This document shows, in pieces, positions 6,684 to 13,493 of a stretch of 26,833 nt of DNA. The stretch lies in NCBI GenBank assembly GCA_934229395.1, contig CAKQDL010000025.1:1-26833 (forward strand). The letters are read 5' to 3'. The notes under the pieces were generated by a model, which was not told where the DNA came from, did not search any database, and saw nothing but the letters and a program-made list of their open reading frames with translations. Position 1 is the first letter of the stretch. Every line of letters begins with the position of its first letter. This DNA is from an uncultured Peptococcaceae bacterium (lineage in GTDB: Bacteria > Bacillota > Peptococcia > Peptococcales > Peptococcaceae). A program made the position numbers and the translations under genes.

Positions 6684-8975
6684 TTACTGCGTGGTGGTCG
6701 TGACTGTTTCTGCTGGCACTGCGTCTACGGTGTCCTCTTCAGTGACCACCTCTTCCTCTTCTTCCAATGGCGCAATCTTCATCGGCTGGCCATCTAGGGT
6801 GAAGAGTGTCCAGTTGCGGTTATTCGCATCAATAAGGTTGTTGTAGGTCACCTTGCTGTAATTGTCCATAAGGCCTGCATAAGGGCTTGTGTTATCGTGT
6901 AAATCGTAGGTCACGCCATCGCTGCCCTTGTAACCCACCGTGTCAATCACTGGCACGCTCTGATAAAGGGCTGCCAAGTATTTGTTGTAGGTGGTTTGCT
7001 CGAGCCCTGCTGTTTGCAAGAGAAGGGTGGACAGATAGTTGGCCGAAATATTTTCTACCGTTGCTTCATCAATGTCATAGTTGGCCCAAATCAGAAACGG
7101 CGTGTGATAACGCGTTTGCATTTCCTCTTGGGTCAACTGATCGAGGGGCTTACCGTAGAGCTCTTCGTAGAAGCTCGACTCAATAGAAGCCTGGTGGTCA
7201 CCAAACATAACGATGATGGTTGGCTCGCTCACATTACTAAAGTAGGTAATGAGCTCTTGGAGTGCCGCATCAGACTGCTTCAAGAGTGAGAGATAACGCT
7301 GCGCCTTTGGATAATAGCCCATCATATTGGTGATGCGCACATCCTCGGTGAAGTTCAAATAAGCTCTGTCGTAACCACCATGGTTTTGCATGGTCACGTT
7401 AAACATGAAAAACGGCTTGGTGGTGTCGCGCGCCTCAAACATCTCCTCGACCTTTTTAAAATCGTAGGAGTCGCTCACAAAACGGCGCAGGAGTATATTT
7501 TCCCCTGGATAAAGCGCTTCCACCTTTTGAATGAACACATCCTCGTCGTTGGTTTCCTTGTATTCTGCAACCACCGCCGCGTCGATGATGTCCTCCATAC
7601 CGATGAATGCTTCAAAGCCTAGGTTGTTGTACACCTCTGGACGGTTCCAGCCATCGGAAAAATATGGATGGAAGGCTGTCTTTGAATAGCCTTGACCGCT
7701 TAGGGTAGACACCAAGGATGGCTGGGCACTCTTTAGGTAGGATTCATACACACTGCTGCCCATTGGTAAGGTGCTGATGGAGTTCCCTGTGAGAAATTCA
7801 TATTCGCTGTTGCTGGTGCCGGCACCAAAAACAGGCACAGACACTGTTCCCTTGATGGTATTTTCGGTAAGGCTATGGTAAAACGGCAAATAATCCTCCG
7901 TTGTTTCGAGATTGCCCAAGCTAGCAGGGTCTGAGAAGGTTTCGTTCATAATGGCAATGATGTTTGGCTTTTGGCCACTTGGCACGTAAGTGTCCTCGCC
8001 TGTGAGAATGTTGGTGCTAGCCTCGTTGGTAGGATCTGGATCCACGCCGGCAATCACCTCGTTCATGAGTTTTTCAATATCGTCCTTGTTGTAGCCCTCT
8101 GGAGCAGACACGTGGAGATACTTGGTGTTAAGGCAGAAGTTGTACCAGCTCCCACTTTTGTGGTAGCCGCGGCTTTGGTCCCAAAAGTCTGGCTTAAAGC
8201 CATGGTCGGCCAAAAGGTCGGTGCCATACACGGTGGAGGCAATAATCAGCACATAGGCCAAGGCCGTTGCCTTCACAGCCCAACGCTTACGTCCGAGCTG
8301 CGCCTTGAGGTTGACCATTTGGCGATTTAAAAGCATGATTGCCATAAACATGAGGCACGCCATAATGACCTGCCAAGAAAGTCTAAAATCGTAGCCAGCC
8401 GCCACATTGAGACCCGTTCTAATGGAGAAAATATCCATCGGTACAAGCGGGGTGCCGCGGAAAAGGTCCACAAAATAATTGGCCGTACCGAAAATAATGA
8501 GCACCACGTTCACAATGCCAACGGTCATACGGAAACGGCCACAGACAAAGAAGACCGCCACATAAAGCATGAGGTAGGCAATGTAGTTGAGGCCGAAGGT
8601 GGTTGGCGAGAAAATATAGATAAAGTTGCCATTGAAACATTCCACCATTTGCATGGATGCCACCGGCATAAGGAAAAATAAGGCCGTATAAAAGAAGGTG
8701 TGGTACTTAGGCGTTACAATCACGCGGAAAACCATCAATAGCCCAATTGCCACAGCCAAGGCATAGGCGCTCGCCATCACCTGCCAGCCCCAAAAATCGG
8801 TGGCTGGATTGAGGAAGACATTCCATTCCAAGGTAATGAAGGCACTCAAAAAAAGGACTACAAGCACCGCTGCTACAACGTTTTTTTTGCCAGCACGCTG
8901 AAAAGATACAGCGGCCACAAAATCATTTACTATGCGAACATAAGCAATCAGCATCTGCTTGATTTTGTCAATCAT
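6684..8975 (-). CDS. LtaS/sulfatase-family membrane transferase (copy B)
   Basis: This 763-residue paralog of copy A has N-terminal membrane helices (about 33-250, with FRGTPLVPMDI at 172-182) and an extracellular sulfatase-fold domain. Active-site features are Glu345 in IMNETF, the presumed nucleophile Thr387 in FGAGTSNSEYE, QNHGGY (530-535) and Asp593-His594 in MFGDH. The C-terminus carries an acidic, low-complexity tail (EEEEEVVTEEDTVDAV) that copy A lacks. I chose ATG 8975 because AAAGGAACGGG lies just before it; the frame extends 18 codons further without a binding site. It lies upstream of copy A in the same direction but is separated from it by repeat 1. Its product polymer or acceptor is unknown. 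Confidence 0.88.
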   Translation of the reverse strand: MIDKIKQMLIAYVRIVNDFVAAVSFQRAGKKNVVAAVLVVLFLSAFITLEWNVFLNPATDFWGWQVMASAYALAVAIGLLMVFRVIVTPKYHTFFYTALFFLMPVASMQMVECFNGNFIYIFSPTTFGLNYIAYLMLYVAVFFVCGRFRMTVGIVNVVLIIFGTANYFVDLFRGTPLVPMDIFSIRTGLNVAAGYDFRLSWQVIMACLMFMAIMLLNRQMVNLKAQLGRKRWAVKATALAYVLIIASTVYGTDLLADHGFKPDFWDQSRGYHKSGSWYNFCLNTKYLHVSAPEGYNKDDIEKLMNEVIAGVDPDPTNEASTNILTGEDTYVPSGQKPNIIAIMNETFSDPASLGNLETTEDYLPFYHSLTENTIKGTVSVPVFGAGTSNSEYEFLTGNSISTLPMGSSVYESYLKSAQPSLVSTLSGQGYSKTAFHPYFSDGWNRPEVYNNLGFEAFIGMEDIIDAAVVAEYKETNDEDVFIQKVEALYPGENILLRRFVSDSYDFKKVEEMFEARDTTKPFFMFNVTMQNHGGYDRAYLNFTEDVRITNMMGYYPKAQRYLSLLKQSDAALQELITYFSNVSEPTIIVMFGDHQASIESSFYEELYGKPLDQLTQEEMQTRYHTPFLIWANYDIDEATVENISANYLSTLLLQTAGLEQTTYNKYLAALYQSVPVIDTVGYKGSDGVTYDLHDNTSPYAGLMDNYSKVTYNNLIDANNRNWTLFTLDGQPMKIAPLEEEEEVVTEEDTVDAVPAETVTTTTQ

Positions 8976-9055
8976 TTTCACCCGTTCCTTTCGATAAAAT
9001 AAAACACTCACGCTCAAAAATGAGCGCAAAATACAAGGGGTCGCATTCCTTCAAT

Positions 9056-9084
9056 AGTTTACCCTGTGTAACCCTCCTATGCAA
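9056..9084 (-). promoter_or_regulatory. Promoter candidate for LtaS-like copy B
   Basis: On the minus strand, TTGCAT (9079-9084) and TAAACT (9056-9061) are 17 bases apart and lie about 80 bases before the start codon. The leader then contains a small stem CGCTCA/TGAGCG (9011-9026). Confidence 0.5.
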
Positions 9085-9206
9085 GTAGCGAAGCGTCATT
9101 TTTACTTATTAAAAATATTTCTTTTACACAATCTTTACCTCGCGTACGAGAGTCCTCGCGCACAGATGGAAACATTACCACCAAAAGCTTAAAATAAACT
9201 AAAAAA

Positions 9207-9380
9207 CGCTCACAGCGATTTTAAAAATACGTATCTGCAACAGAAGAAGGGGACGAACAGGAAACAGTAAATACGTCTGCAAATAAATAAAGCCTTCTCC
9301 TCTTCCTTGGTGGGGAGAAGGGAAGGCTATTCTTTTATATAAGCACATTTTTGAAAATTGCTATTTCCCGACTGCCCCTA
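9207..9380. repeat. Palindromic MITE-like repeat, copy 2
   Basis: Left arm CACAGCGATTTTAAAAATAC (9211-9230) and GTATCTGCAACAGAAGAAG are family core sequence. The right end (CTATTTCCCGACTGCCCC, 9361-9378) is the same end inverted. The centre holds CCTTCTCC/GGGGAGAAGG (9293-9321). The right end abuts the TAG stop of the C39-like gene, so the element probably serves as its terminator. The 8976-9206 part of this gap holds only the leader and promoter of copy B. Confidence 0.75.
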
Positions 9381-9890
9381 GTTTATGGTATAAAAGAGGG
9401 CGCATCTTACATCCCTCGCGCTCAAAACGACGGGTGTTTTTGACCAGCCATCGGCGGCTCTGAAGCCTTCCTTGCTTTGGGCGTAGAGAAGCAAGTGGTG
9501 GTTGTGGTACTTGGGGTGAAAATGCACCGCGAGGTAAATGATTTTTCCCTCGTCTAGAGCTTTTGCGAGAGCGCGTGATCTTGCCACGCCGCCAAAGCGC
9601 ACCTTATGGCTGGAAAGGCCGTATTTTTTCAGGGTAAGCCTGAGATAAAGGCCGGCCAAAAAATCGCTGGTGCCGCCGAGGCGTTTTGTTTTTTTAAGGC
9701 TCACATAAAAGCCACGGCGTTTGCCCAAGGCGACCACCTCGCGAAAAATATCCTCAGCATTTCCCCTAGCGCCTAGGCTTAGGAGCACATTGGTGATGGC
9801 TGTGGGCCCACAGTGCTTGTACACCGTGCACACCTTAGAAAATTCGCCTGTTGTATAGTAACTTTCTTTATTCACCGAAAACGGCTTCAT
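9378..9890 (-). CDS. C39-like papain-fold cysteine peptidase homolog
   Basis: The 170-residue product shows the pattern of C39-like peptidases: Cys27 in YKHCGPTAITN, a His in YHNHHLLLYA (131 or 132) and an Asp in RAADGWSK (147). The same fold includes the processing domains of bacteriocin exporters. Here there is no signal peptide, membrane helix or ABC domain, so the protein should be cytoplasmic. The ATG at 9890 lies 23 bases inside the end of fsa in another frame, with no good binding site of its own, suggesting translational coupling. A longer frame reaches back to 10142, but that part is the shadow of fsa. Whether it is an active protease is not shown; the triad is inferred from motif order. 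Confidence 0.7.
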   Translation of the reverse strand: MKPFSVNKESYYTTGEFSKVCTVYKHCGPTAITNVLLSLGARGNAEDIFREVVALGKRRGFYVSLKKTKRLGGTSDFLAGLYLRLTLKKYGLSSHKVRFGGVARSRALAKALDEGKIIYLAVHFHPKYHNHHLLLYAQSKEGFRAADGWSKTPVVLSARDVRCALFYTIN

Positions 9891-10521
9891 AGTCTTTTTT
9901 GAACTTTTCGATGCCGGCTGTGGTGAGTGGATGATTGACCATCTGTTCAATGACCTTGTATGGCACGGTGGCAATATCGGCACCAGCGAGGGCGCATTCG
10001 GTGACGTGCATTGGATGGCGCACACTGGCTGCGATGATTTCTGTTTCAATGCCGTAGATGTCAAAAATCTCAGCGATTTCGCGCACAAGGTCGGTGCCAC
10101 GGGTGGAAATATCGTCCAAACGGCCGAGGAATGGAGATACAAAGCTTGCGCCAGCGCGTGCTGCCAAAAGGGCTTGGTTGGCGGTGAAAATAAGGGTCAC
10201 GTTGGTCTTGATGCCTTCCGTGTGGAGCACCTTCACAGCCTTGAGGCCTTCTACGGTCATAGGAATTTTAACGACCATATTTGGATGGATGGCTGCAATG
10301 GCGCGGCCTTCTTCAATCATGCCTTGGGCGTCGGTGGTGGTGGCCTTGACTTCGCCAGAAATTGGGCCATCTACAATGGCGGCGATTTCTGCAATCACTT
10401 CTTCAAACACGCGGCCTTCCTTGGCAATAAGGGATGGGTTGGTGGTCACGCCACAAATCACACCCATGTCGTTGGCCTTTTGAATGTCTTCTACGTGGGC
10501 AGTATCAATAAAAAATTTCAT
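9868..10521 (-). CDS. fsa: Fructose-6-phosphate aldolase / transaldolase-like (TalC/FSA type)
   Basis: The 217-residue protein is the short transaldolase type. It begins MKFFIDTAHVEDIQKANDMG and has CGVTTNPSLIAKEG (23-36). The Schiff-base lysine is Lys85 in MVVKIPMT, the same number as in E. coli FSA. In this family the enzyme either transfers dihydroxyacetone units (transaldolase) or cleaves fructose 6-phosphate; sequence alone does not decide between them. ATG 10521 has AGAGGAG about eight bases upstream and shares an ATGA overlap with the rarD stop. It is the middle gene of a three-gene overlapping operon. Confidence 0.92.
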   Translation of the reverse strand: MKFFIDTAHVEDIQKANDMGVICGVTTNPSLIAKEGRVFEEVIAEIAAIVDGPISGEVKATTTDAQGMIEEGRAIAAIHPNMVVKIPMTVEGLKAVKVLHTEGIKTNVTLIFTANQALLAARAGASFVSPFLGRLDDISTRGTDLVREIAEIFDIYGIETEIIAASVRHPMHVTECALAGADIATVPYKVIEQMVNHPLTTAGIEKFKKDYEAVFGE

Positions 10522-11483
10522 GGTAAAATCTCCTCTTCGTTGTTTTTCTTCATTTTGGCACAAAGTGTATAATTATTCAAGAAAAATCGCTTGTTTTTGC
10601 CCAAGGTTTTGCGGCGCTGTTGCAAGAGCACACTAAGCATATAGAGCACCACCGAGGCCCACACAAAGGCGAACATAACTGCATATATATGCGTAAATGT
10701 CTCGCCAAAAATAAAGATGCCGCAAAGAAGCTGTAAGGTCGGGTTGATGTACATCAAAATCCCCGCCAAAGAATAATCCGTTGTGCGAATGCCGCGGGCG
10801 TAAATCACCAAAGGAGCTCCTGTAATGACACCCGTTGTAGGAAGGAGAAGCCACTGCAGCGCGCCCATGCTCTGGCCTGCTTGGGCCGTGTGACCACTCG
10901 CCAAAAGTCCTCCGGCCAAAAGAAGGGCCGGCAGGAACATCCATAAACATTCCATCGCTAGGCTCGTGACGCCGTCAAGGGCCACCATTTTTTTGATGGC
11001 ACCATAAAAAGCAAAGCTCGCGCCAATAATAAGGGCCAGCCACGGCACCACGCCATAGCTCAAGATGGCATAGCCTACGCCAGCGCAGGCCAAGACCACC
11101 GAAAGCTTTTGCAAGGCCGTGAGGCGTTCCTTAAAGAAAAAGGCACCTAAAAGAATCGTCATAATAGGGTTCAAGTAATAAGCCAGGGAGGCCTCAATCA
11201 CGTGGCCTGTATTGACCGCCACAATGTAGCTCCCCCAGTTGATGACAAGAAGCACCCCACTTGTCCCAAGCACGAGGAAGCTGCGCCTGTCCTTTATGGC
11301 CGCGCGCAGGGCCCCCATATTTTTGCCCACGCCAAGGAGCACCAAAGCGAAGGCCAGCGACCACACCACGCGGTTGGCCAATATAAAATACGGATCCACC
11401 ATCACCAAAAGCTTCCAATATATAGGCAAAATACCAAACAAAACATAGCACGCCAGCACCAAAAGCGGTCCCTTGTTCTTCAT
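10518..11483 (-). CDS. rarD: RarD-like EamA-family (DMT) permease
   Basis: This encodes a 321-residue membrane protein with about ten helices in two EamA halves. RarD hallmarks are GILPIYWKLL near the start, NWGSYIVAVNTGHVIEASLAYYLNP (about 83-107), IYARGIRTTDYSLAGILMYINP (about 229-250) and FGETFTHIYAVMFAFVW. RarD proteins are drug/metabolite-superfamily exporters of uncertain substrate. The start at 11483 has AAGGAGGG six bases upstream; the frame stays open further up without support. The C-terminus has an unusual polar tail (LGKNKRFFLNNYTLC and KMKKNNEEEILP) that overlaps the fsa ribosome binding site and start. Confidence 0.85.
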   Translation of the reverse strand: MKNKGPLLVLACYVLFGILPIYWKLLVMVDPYFILANRVVWSLAFALVLLGVGKNMGALRAAIKDRRSFLVLGTSGVLLVINWGSYIVAVNTGHVIEASLAYYLNPIMTILLGAFFFKERLTALQKLSVVLACAGVGYAILSYGVVPWLALIIGASFAFYGAIKKMVALDGVTSLAMECLWMFLPALLLAGGLLASGHTAQAGQSMGALQWLLLPTTGVITGAPLVIYARGIRTTDYSLAGILMYINPTLQLLCGIFIFGETFTHIYAVMFAFVWASVVLYMLSVLLQQRRKTLGKNKRFFLNNYTLCAKMKKNNEEEILP

Positions 11484-11504
11484 CCAATCCCTCCTTTTTG
11501 TATT

Positions 11505-11510
11505 AGTGTA
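11505..11510 (-). promoter_or_regulatory. Extended -10 promoter candidate for the rarD operon
   Basis: TACACT preceded by TGC (minus strand) lies 21 bases before the rarD start. No clear -35 box is present, which is tolerated for extended -10 promoters. Confidence 0.35.
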
Positions 11511-11576
11511 GCACACTTTAGCAGACGCGCACATAAAGCCCGTTTATGGCTCTTTTATAGCGACATGCCACCATTT

Positions 11577-11586
11577 ATGATACACT
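11577..11586 (+). promoter_or_regulatory. Extended -10 promoter candidate for the Bro-N gene
   Basis: ATGATACACT contains TG, one base, then TACACT (11581-11586), about 30 bases before the Bro-N start. It is the same -10 hexamer as on the opposite strand for rarD, so the two operons are divergently expressed from about 70 bases apart. Confidence 0.35.
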
Positions 11587-11615
11587 GTTAGAAAGATAAA
11601 AAGGGAGCGATTGCC

Positions 11616-12149
11616 ATGGCCAACGACAAAATACAGCTATTTGAAGATAAAGCTATCCGTACAGCATGGGACAGCGAACATGAGGAATGGTATTTTTCCA
11701 TTGTTGATGTTGTTCGCGTACTAACAGATAGCAGCGACGCTACTGCTTATTGGAGAAAATTAAAACAGCGCTTAAAAGAGGAAGGCAATGAAACCGTGAC
11801 AAATTGTCACAGTTTGAAATGGACAGGCACGTCCACCGAAGAACATAAACATCTCAAAGGTCTTACTAAGGAAAACCTTCGTGACAACATGAGCAATTTA
11901 GAGCTCATCCTAACAATGCTCGCAGAAGAAACCACAACACAAATTTCCAAAGCAACCGAACCATCAACTCTACAGGAAAACAAACAGGTCGTACACGCTA
12001 GAGGCGATGTTGCTAAGAACGCACGTGAAGATATTGGAAGAAAGACTGGGCAACCCGTCATTACAAGAAAAAACGCCAAAGAATTAAATCAAATTGTTAC
12101 GCATATTATTGAATCTGTTGGTGACAACGAAAAGGATGGAATGCTATGA
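11616..12149 (+). CDS. Bro-N domain protein, probably shortened by an in-frame internal deletion
   Basis: The 177-residue product opens like Bro-N (phage antirepressor-type) proteins: KIQLFEDKAIRTAWDSEHEE and WYFSIVDVVRVLTDSSDATAYW (about residues 5-48), then LKQRLKEEGNETVTNC. It ends with the C-terminal block I recall from full-length members (HKHLKGLTKENLRDNM, about 77-92; DVAKNAREDIGRKTGQPVIT, about 130-149). From memory, complete relatives of this type are near 280 residues. The central segment after TNC is missing while the frame is kept. AAGGGAG precedes the ATG. Such proteins are usually found in or near mobile DNA; here it seems a stranded remnant whose function may be lost. Its last four bases overlap the next start (ATGA). 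Confidence 0.7.
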   Translation: MANDKIQLFEDKAIRTAWDSEHEEWYFSIVDVVRVLTDSSDATAYWRKLKQRLKEEGNETVTNCHSLKWTGTSTEEHKHLKGLTKENLRDNMSNLELILTMLAEETTTQISKATEPSTLQENKQVVHARGDVAKNAREDIGRKTGQPVITRKNAKELNQIVTHIIESVGDNEKDGML

Positions 12150-12550
12150 ACAAACGAAAATCGACCTCTGCCTTTACCCTTGTGGAACTTCTTGTTGTTT
12201 TGGCCATCATTGCCATTCTTTTGGTGCTTGTGGTGCCGCGTGTGAGTGGGTACTTGGAGGATGCGCGGCAAACGGCGGTGCAAAACGACGCTCAGGCTGT
12301 GCTTGAGGCCGCCAAGCTCTATGTGGTAGATGCCCAGCGTGCGGGGCGAGAGCCTGTAGCCGCCATTTCTAGTGAGGACGAAAACAACCCCCTCGCCTCC
12401 TATCTCGACAACGTCAAGGAAGACGACACCTACAGCCTCGCCATTGCTTATAACGCCACTACCCACGACTACACCATCACCGGGAGCTTTGCGCGGGCGC
12501 CCTACACCGTCGCCCTGCCATCCTTAGCAGTCACAAGGAACGAGAGCTGA
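12146..12550 (+). CDS. Type IV pilin-like protein with class III signal (prepilin N-terminus)
   Basis: The 134-residue protein has a short basic leader (MNKRKSTSA), then FTLVELLVVLAIIAILLVLV, the standard prepilin methylation helix, with the conserved Glu at position 5 of the mature form. The residue before the cleavage point is Ala9 rather than the usual Gly. The rest (about 35-134) is a small globular domain with repeated Ala/Asp and no cysteine. Such proteins are processed by a prepilin peptidase and enter type IV pili, competence pseudopili or secretion pseudopili. No other pilus gene is in the window, so it is an orphan here. AAGGATGG precedes the ATG, which overlaps the Bro-N stop. Confidence 0.85.
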   Translation: MNKRKSTSAFTLVELLVVLAIIAILLVLVVPRVSGYLEDARQTAVQNDAQAVLEAAKLYVVDAQRAGREPVAAISSEDENNPLASYLDNVKEDDTYSLAIAYNATTHDYTITGSFARAPYTVALPSLAVTRNES

Positions 12551-12713
12551 CGCCCTCGCTTTAGCTATCAAAATAAATGATAGCACATTAACAATAAGAA
12601 AAGCTTGAAACTCTATAAAACATGTTGTATTCTATTTATGGCGAACAAGTTGTACATCTGTCACCTTAACTCATCTACTACTACGGCAGTTGTTACATGG
12701 TTTCTGCATAGGA

Positions 12714-12738
12714 AGACCCTCTCGAAGGGTCTTTTTTT
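12714..12738 (+). terminator. Rho-independent terminator downstream of the pilin gene
   Basis: Stem AGACCCT/AGGGTCT (12714-12720 with 12726-12732), loop CTCGA, and seven T residues. It lies 160 bases past the pilin stop and could end the Bro-N/pilin transcript or belong to a lost gene. Confidence 0.75.
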
Positions 12739-13027
12739 GTGCCCATTTTTAAGGGCCGCCAGCCCTCCCTCTTCACCTGGCGTTTGCTTTCTTTTCTCGA
12801 GCAATTTGTTTTATGTTATCAACGATTCTGATATTACATATATTTTTACCATTCATCCTTGCTATAAATTTTTTCCTTCTCGTCAGCCGTCGTCTGTGGC
12901 GGTCAAAAATTTCTGGCGCCAGTGAAAATTTTTTCATTTCACAGCTCCAAGGTACGCTTCGGGTCCGCTCCTTATGATAGGATGTACCAGATCGCGTATT
13001 GGCTATAAATGAAAAGGCGTGTTGATT

Positions 13028-13298
13028 GTGAAAAAATAGAACCTGCGCGGCCTGCTTTTGGCATTACTCTTGGTGCTCGCAGCCTTGCCATTTGGTGCCA
13101 CGAGATTATCCGCTCGCCATTAGCGCCAACACGCCAGCAGACAAAACATTTGCAGGCTGGGTGGCCACAGGCATTACCCTCTCCGATGACCAAAAGATGA
13201 AGGGCGTGAGCGACACCCTCCTTGCCCCAAGTCAAGCCACCCGCGCCCAAGTAGCTGCCATCACGACCCGCCTCTCTGGCTTATTGGTCAGTAAGTAG
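13028..13298 (+). pseudogene. Secreted surface-protein remnant (signal peptide plus C-terminal end)
   Basis: From GTG 13028 the frame reads VKK, a TAG stop, then NLRGLLLALLLVLAALPFGA, a typical export signal interrupted by one stop. After about 13110 the sequence continues in another frame as TPADKTFAGWVATGITLSDD, then VSDTLLAPSQATRAQVAAIT and TRLSGLLVSK, ending at a stop at 13296-13298. The TPADKTFAGWV piece resembles bacterial surface repeat (InlB/flg-type) ends, and ATRAQVAAI resembles the tail of an SLH motif. The body of the protein is missing. It is therefore a decayed cell-surface protein gene that retains only its ends; the exact family is uncertain. Confidence 0.65.
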
Positions 13299-13314
13299 TG
13301 GTTAGTGACTAGCA

Positions 13315-13350
13315 TAATAAAAACACCTCGCGCATTTTCGCGCAAGGTGT
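13315..13350 (-). terminator. Terminator downstream of the TPM gene cluster
   Basis: An 11-position stem with one mismatch (13323-13333 with 13340-13350) has a T-rich run on its minus-strand 3' side (complement of 13317-13323). It is the first strong minus-strand terminator after the TPM gene, beyond repeat copy 3. Confidence 0.6.
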
Positions 13351-13487
13351 CAGACTGTCGATAAACCTAAAATGTGTATGCAAATAGAAAGTTTTCTAGA
13401 TTCCGCTTAGTCTTCCCCACACGGGTGGAAGGCTTCTTCTATTGCATATACGTTTTTTTAATCGCTATTTCCCTGCTGTCCCTTTTC
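13351..13487. repeat. Palindromic MITE-like repeat, copy 3 (reverse orientation)
   Basis: On the minus strand it begins GGGACAGCAGGGAAATAGCG (13468-13487), continues through a run of A and ACGTATATGCAATAGAAGAAG, and reaches a hairpin at about 13409-13434. It then meets a second, inverted ATGCAAATAG arm (13378-13387) and a CAGACTGTCGA end (13351-13361). It starts about 7 bases after the TAG of the TPM gene. Confidence 0.7.
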
Positions 13488-13493
13488 TTATTC

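Larger units (their letters stand above)
12551..13493. other. Gene-poor region with terminators, a broken gene and a repeat
   Basis: More than 900 bases without an intact gene. It contains a weak stem right after the pilin gene (GCTATCA/TGATAGC, 12564-12584), a good plus-strand terminator (12714-12738), AT-rich DNA of unknown role (12740-13020), the remnant of a secreted protein (13028-13298), a minus-strand terminator (13315-13350) and repeat copy 3. The open frame at 12605-12925 has no binding site or recognisable product. Confidence 0.6.

Noticed and set aside
9891..10142. N-terminal extension of the C39-like gene
   Set aside because: The extension overlaps fsa in another frame and reads as non-conserved Pro/Ser-rich sequence; ATG 9890 just before the folded domain is preferred.
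12605..12925. 106-residue open frame on the plus strand
   Set aside because: It runs across a terminator hairpin, has no binding site and low-complexity content.
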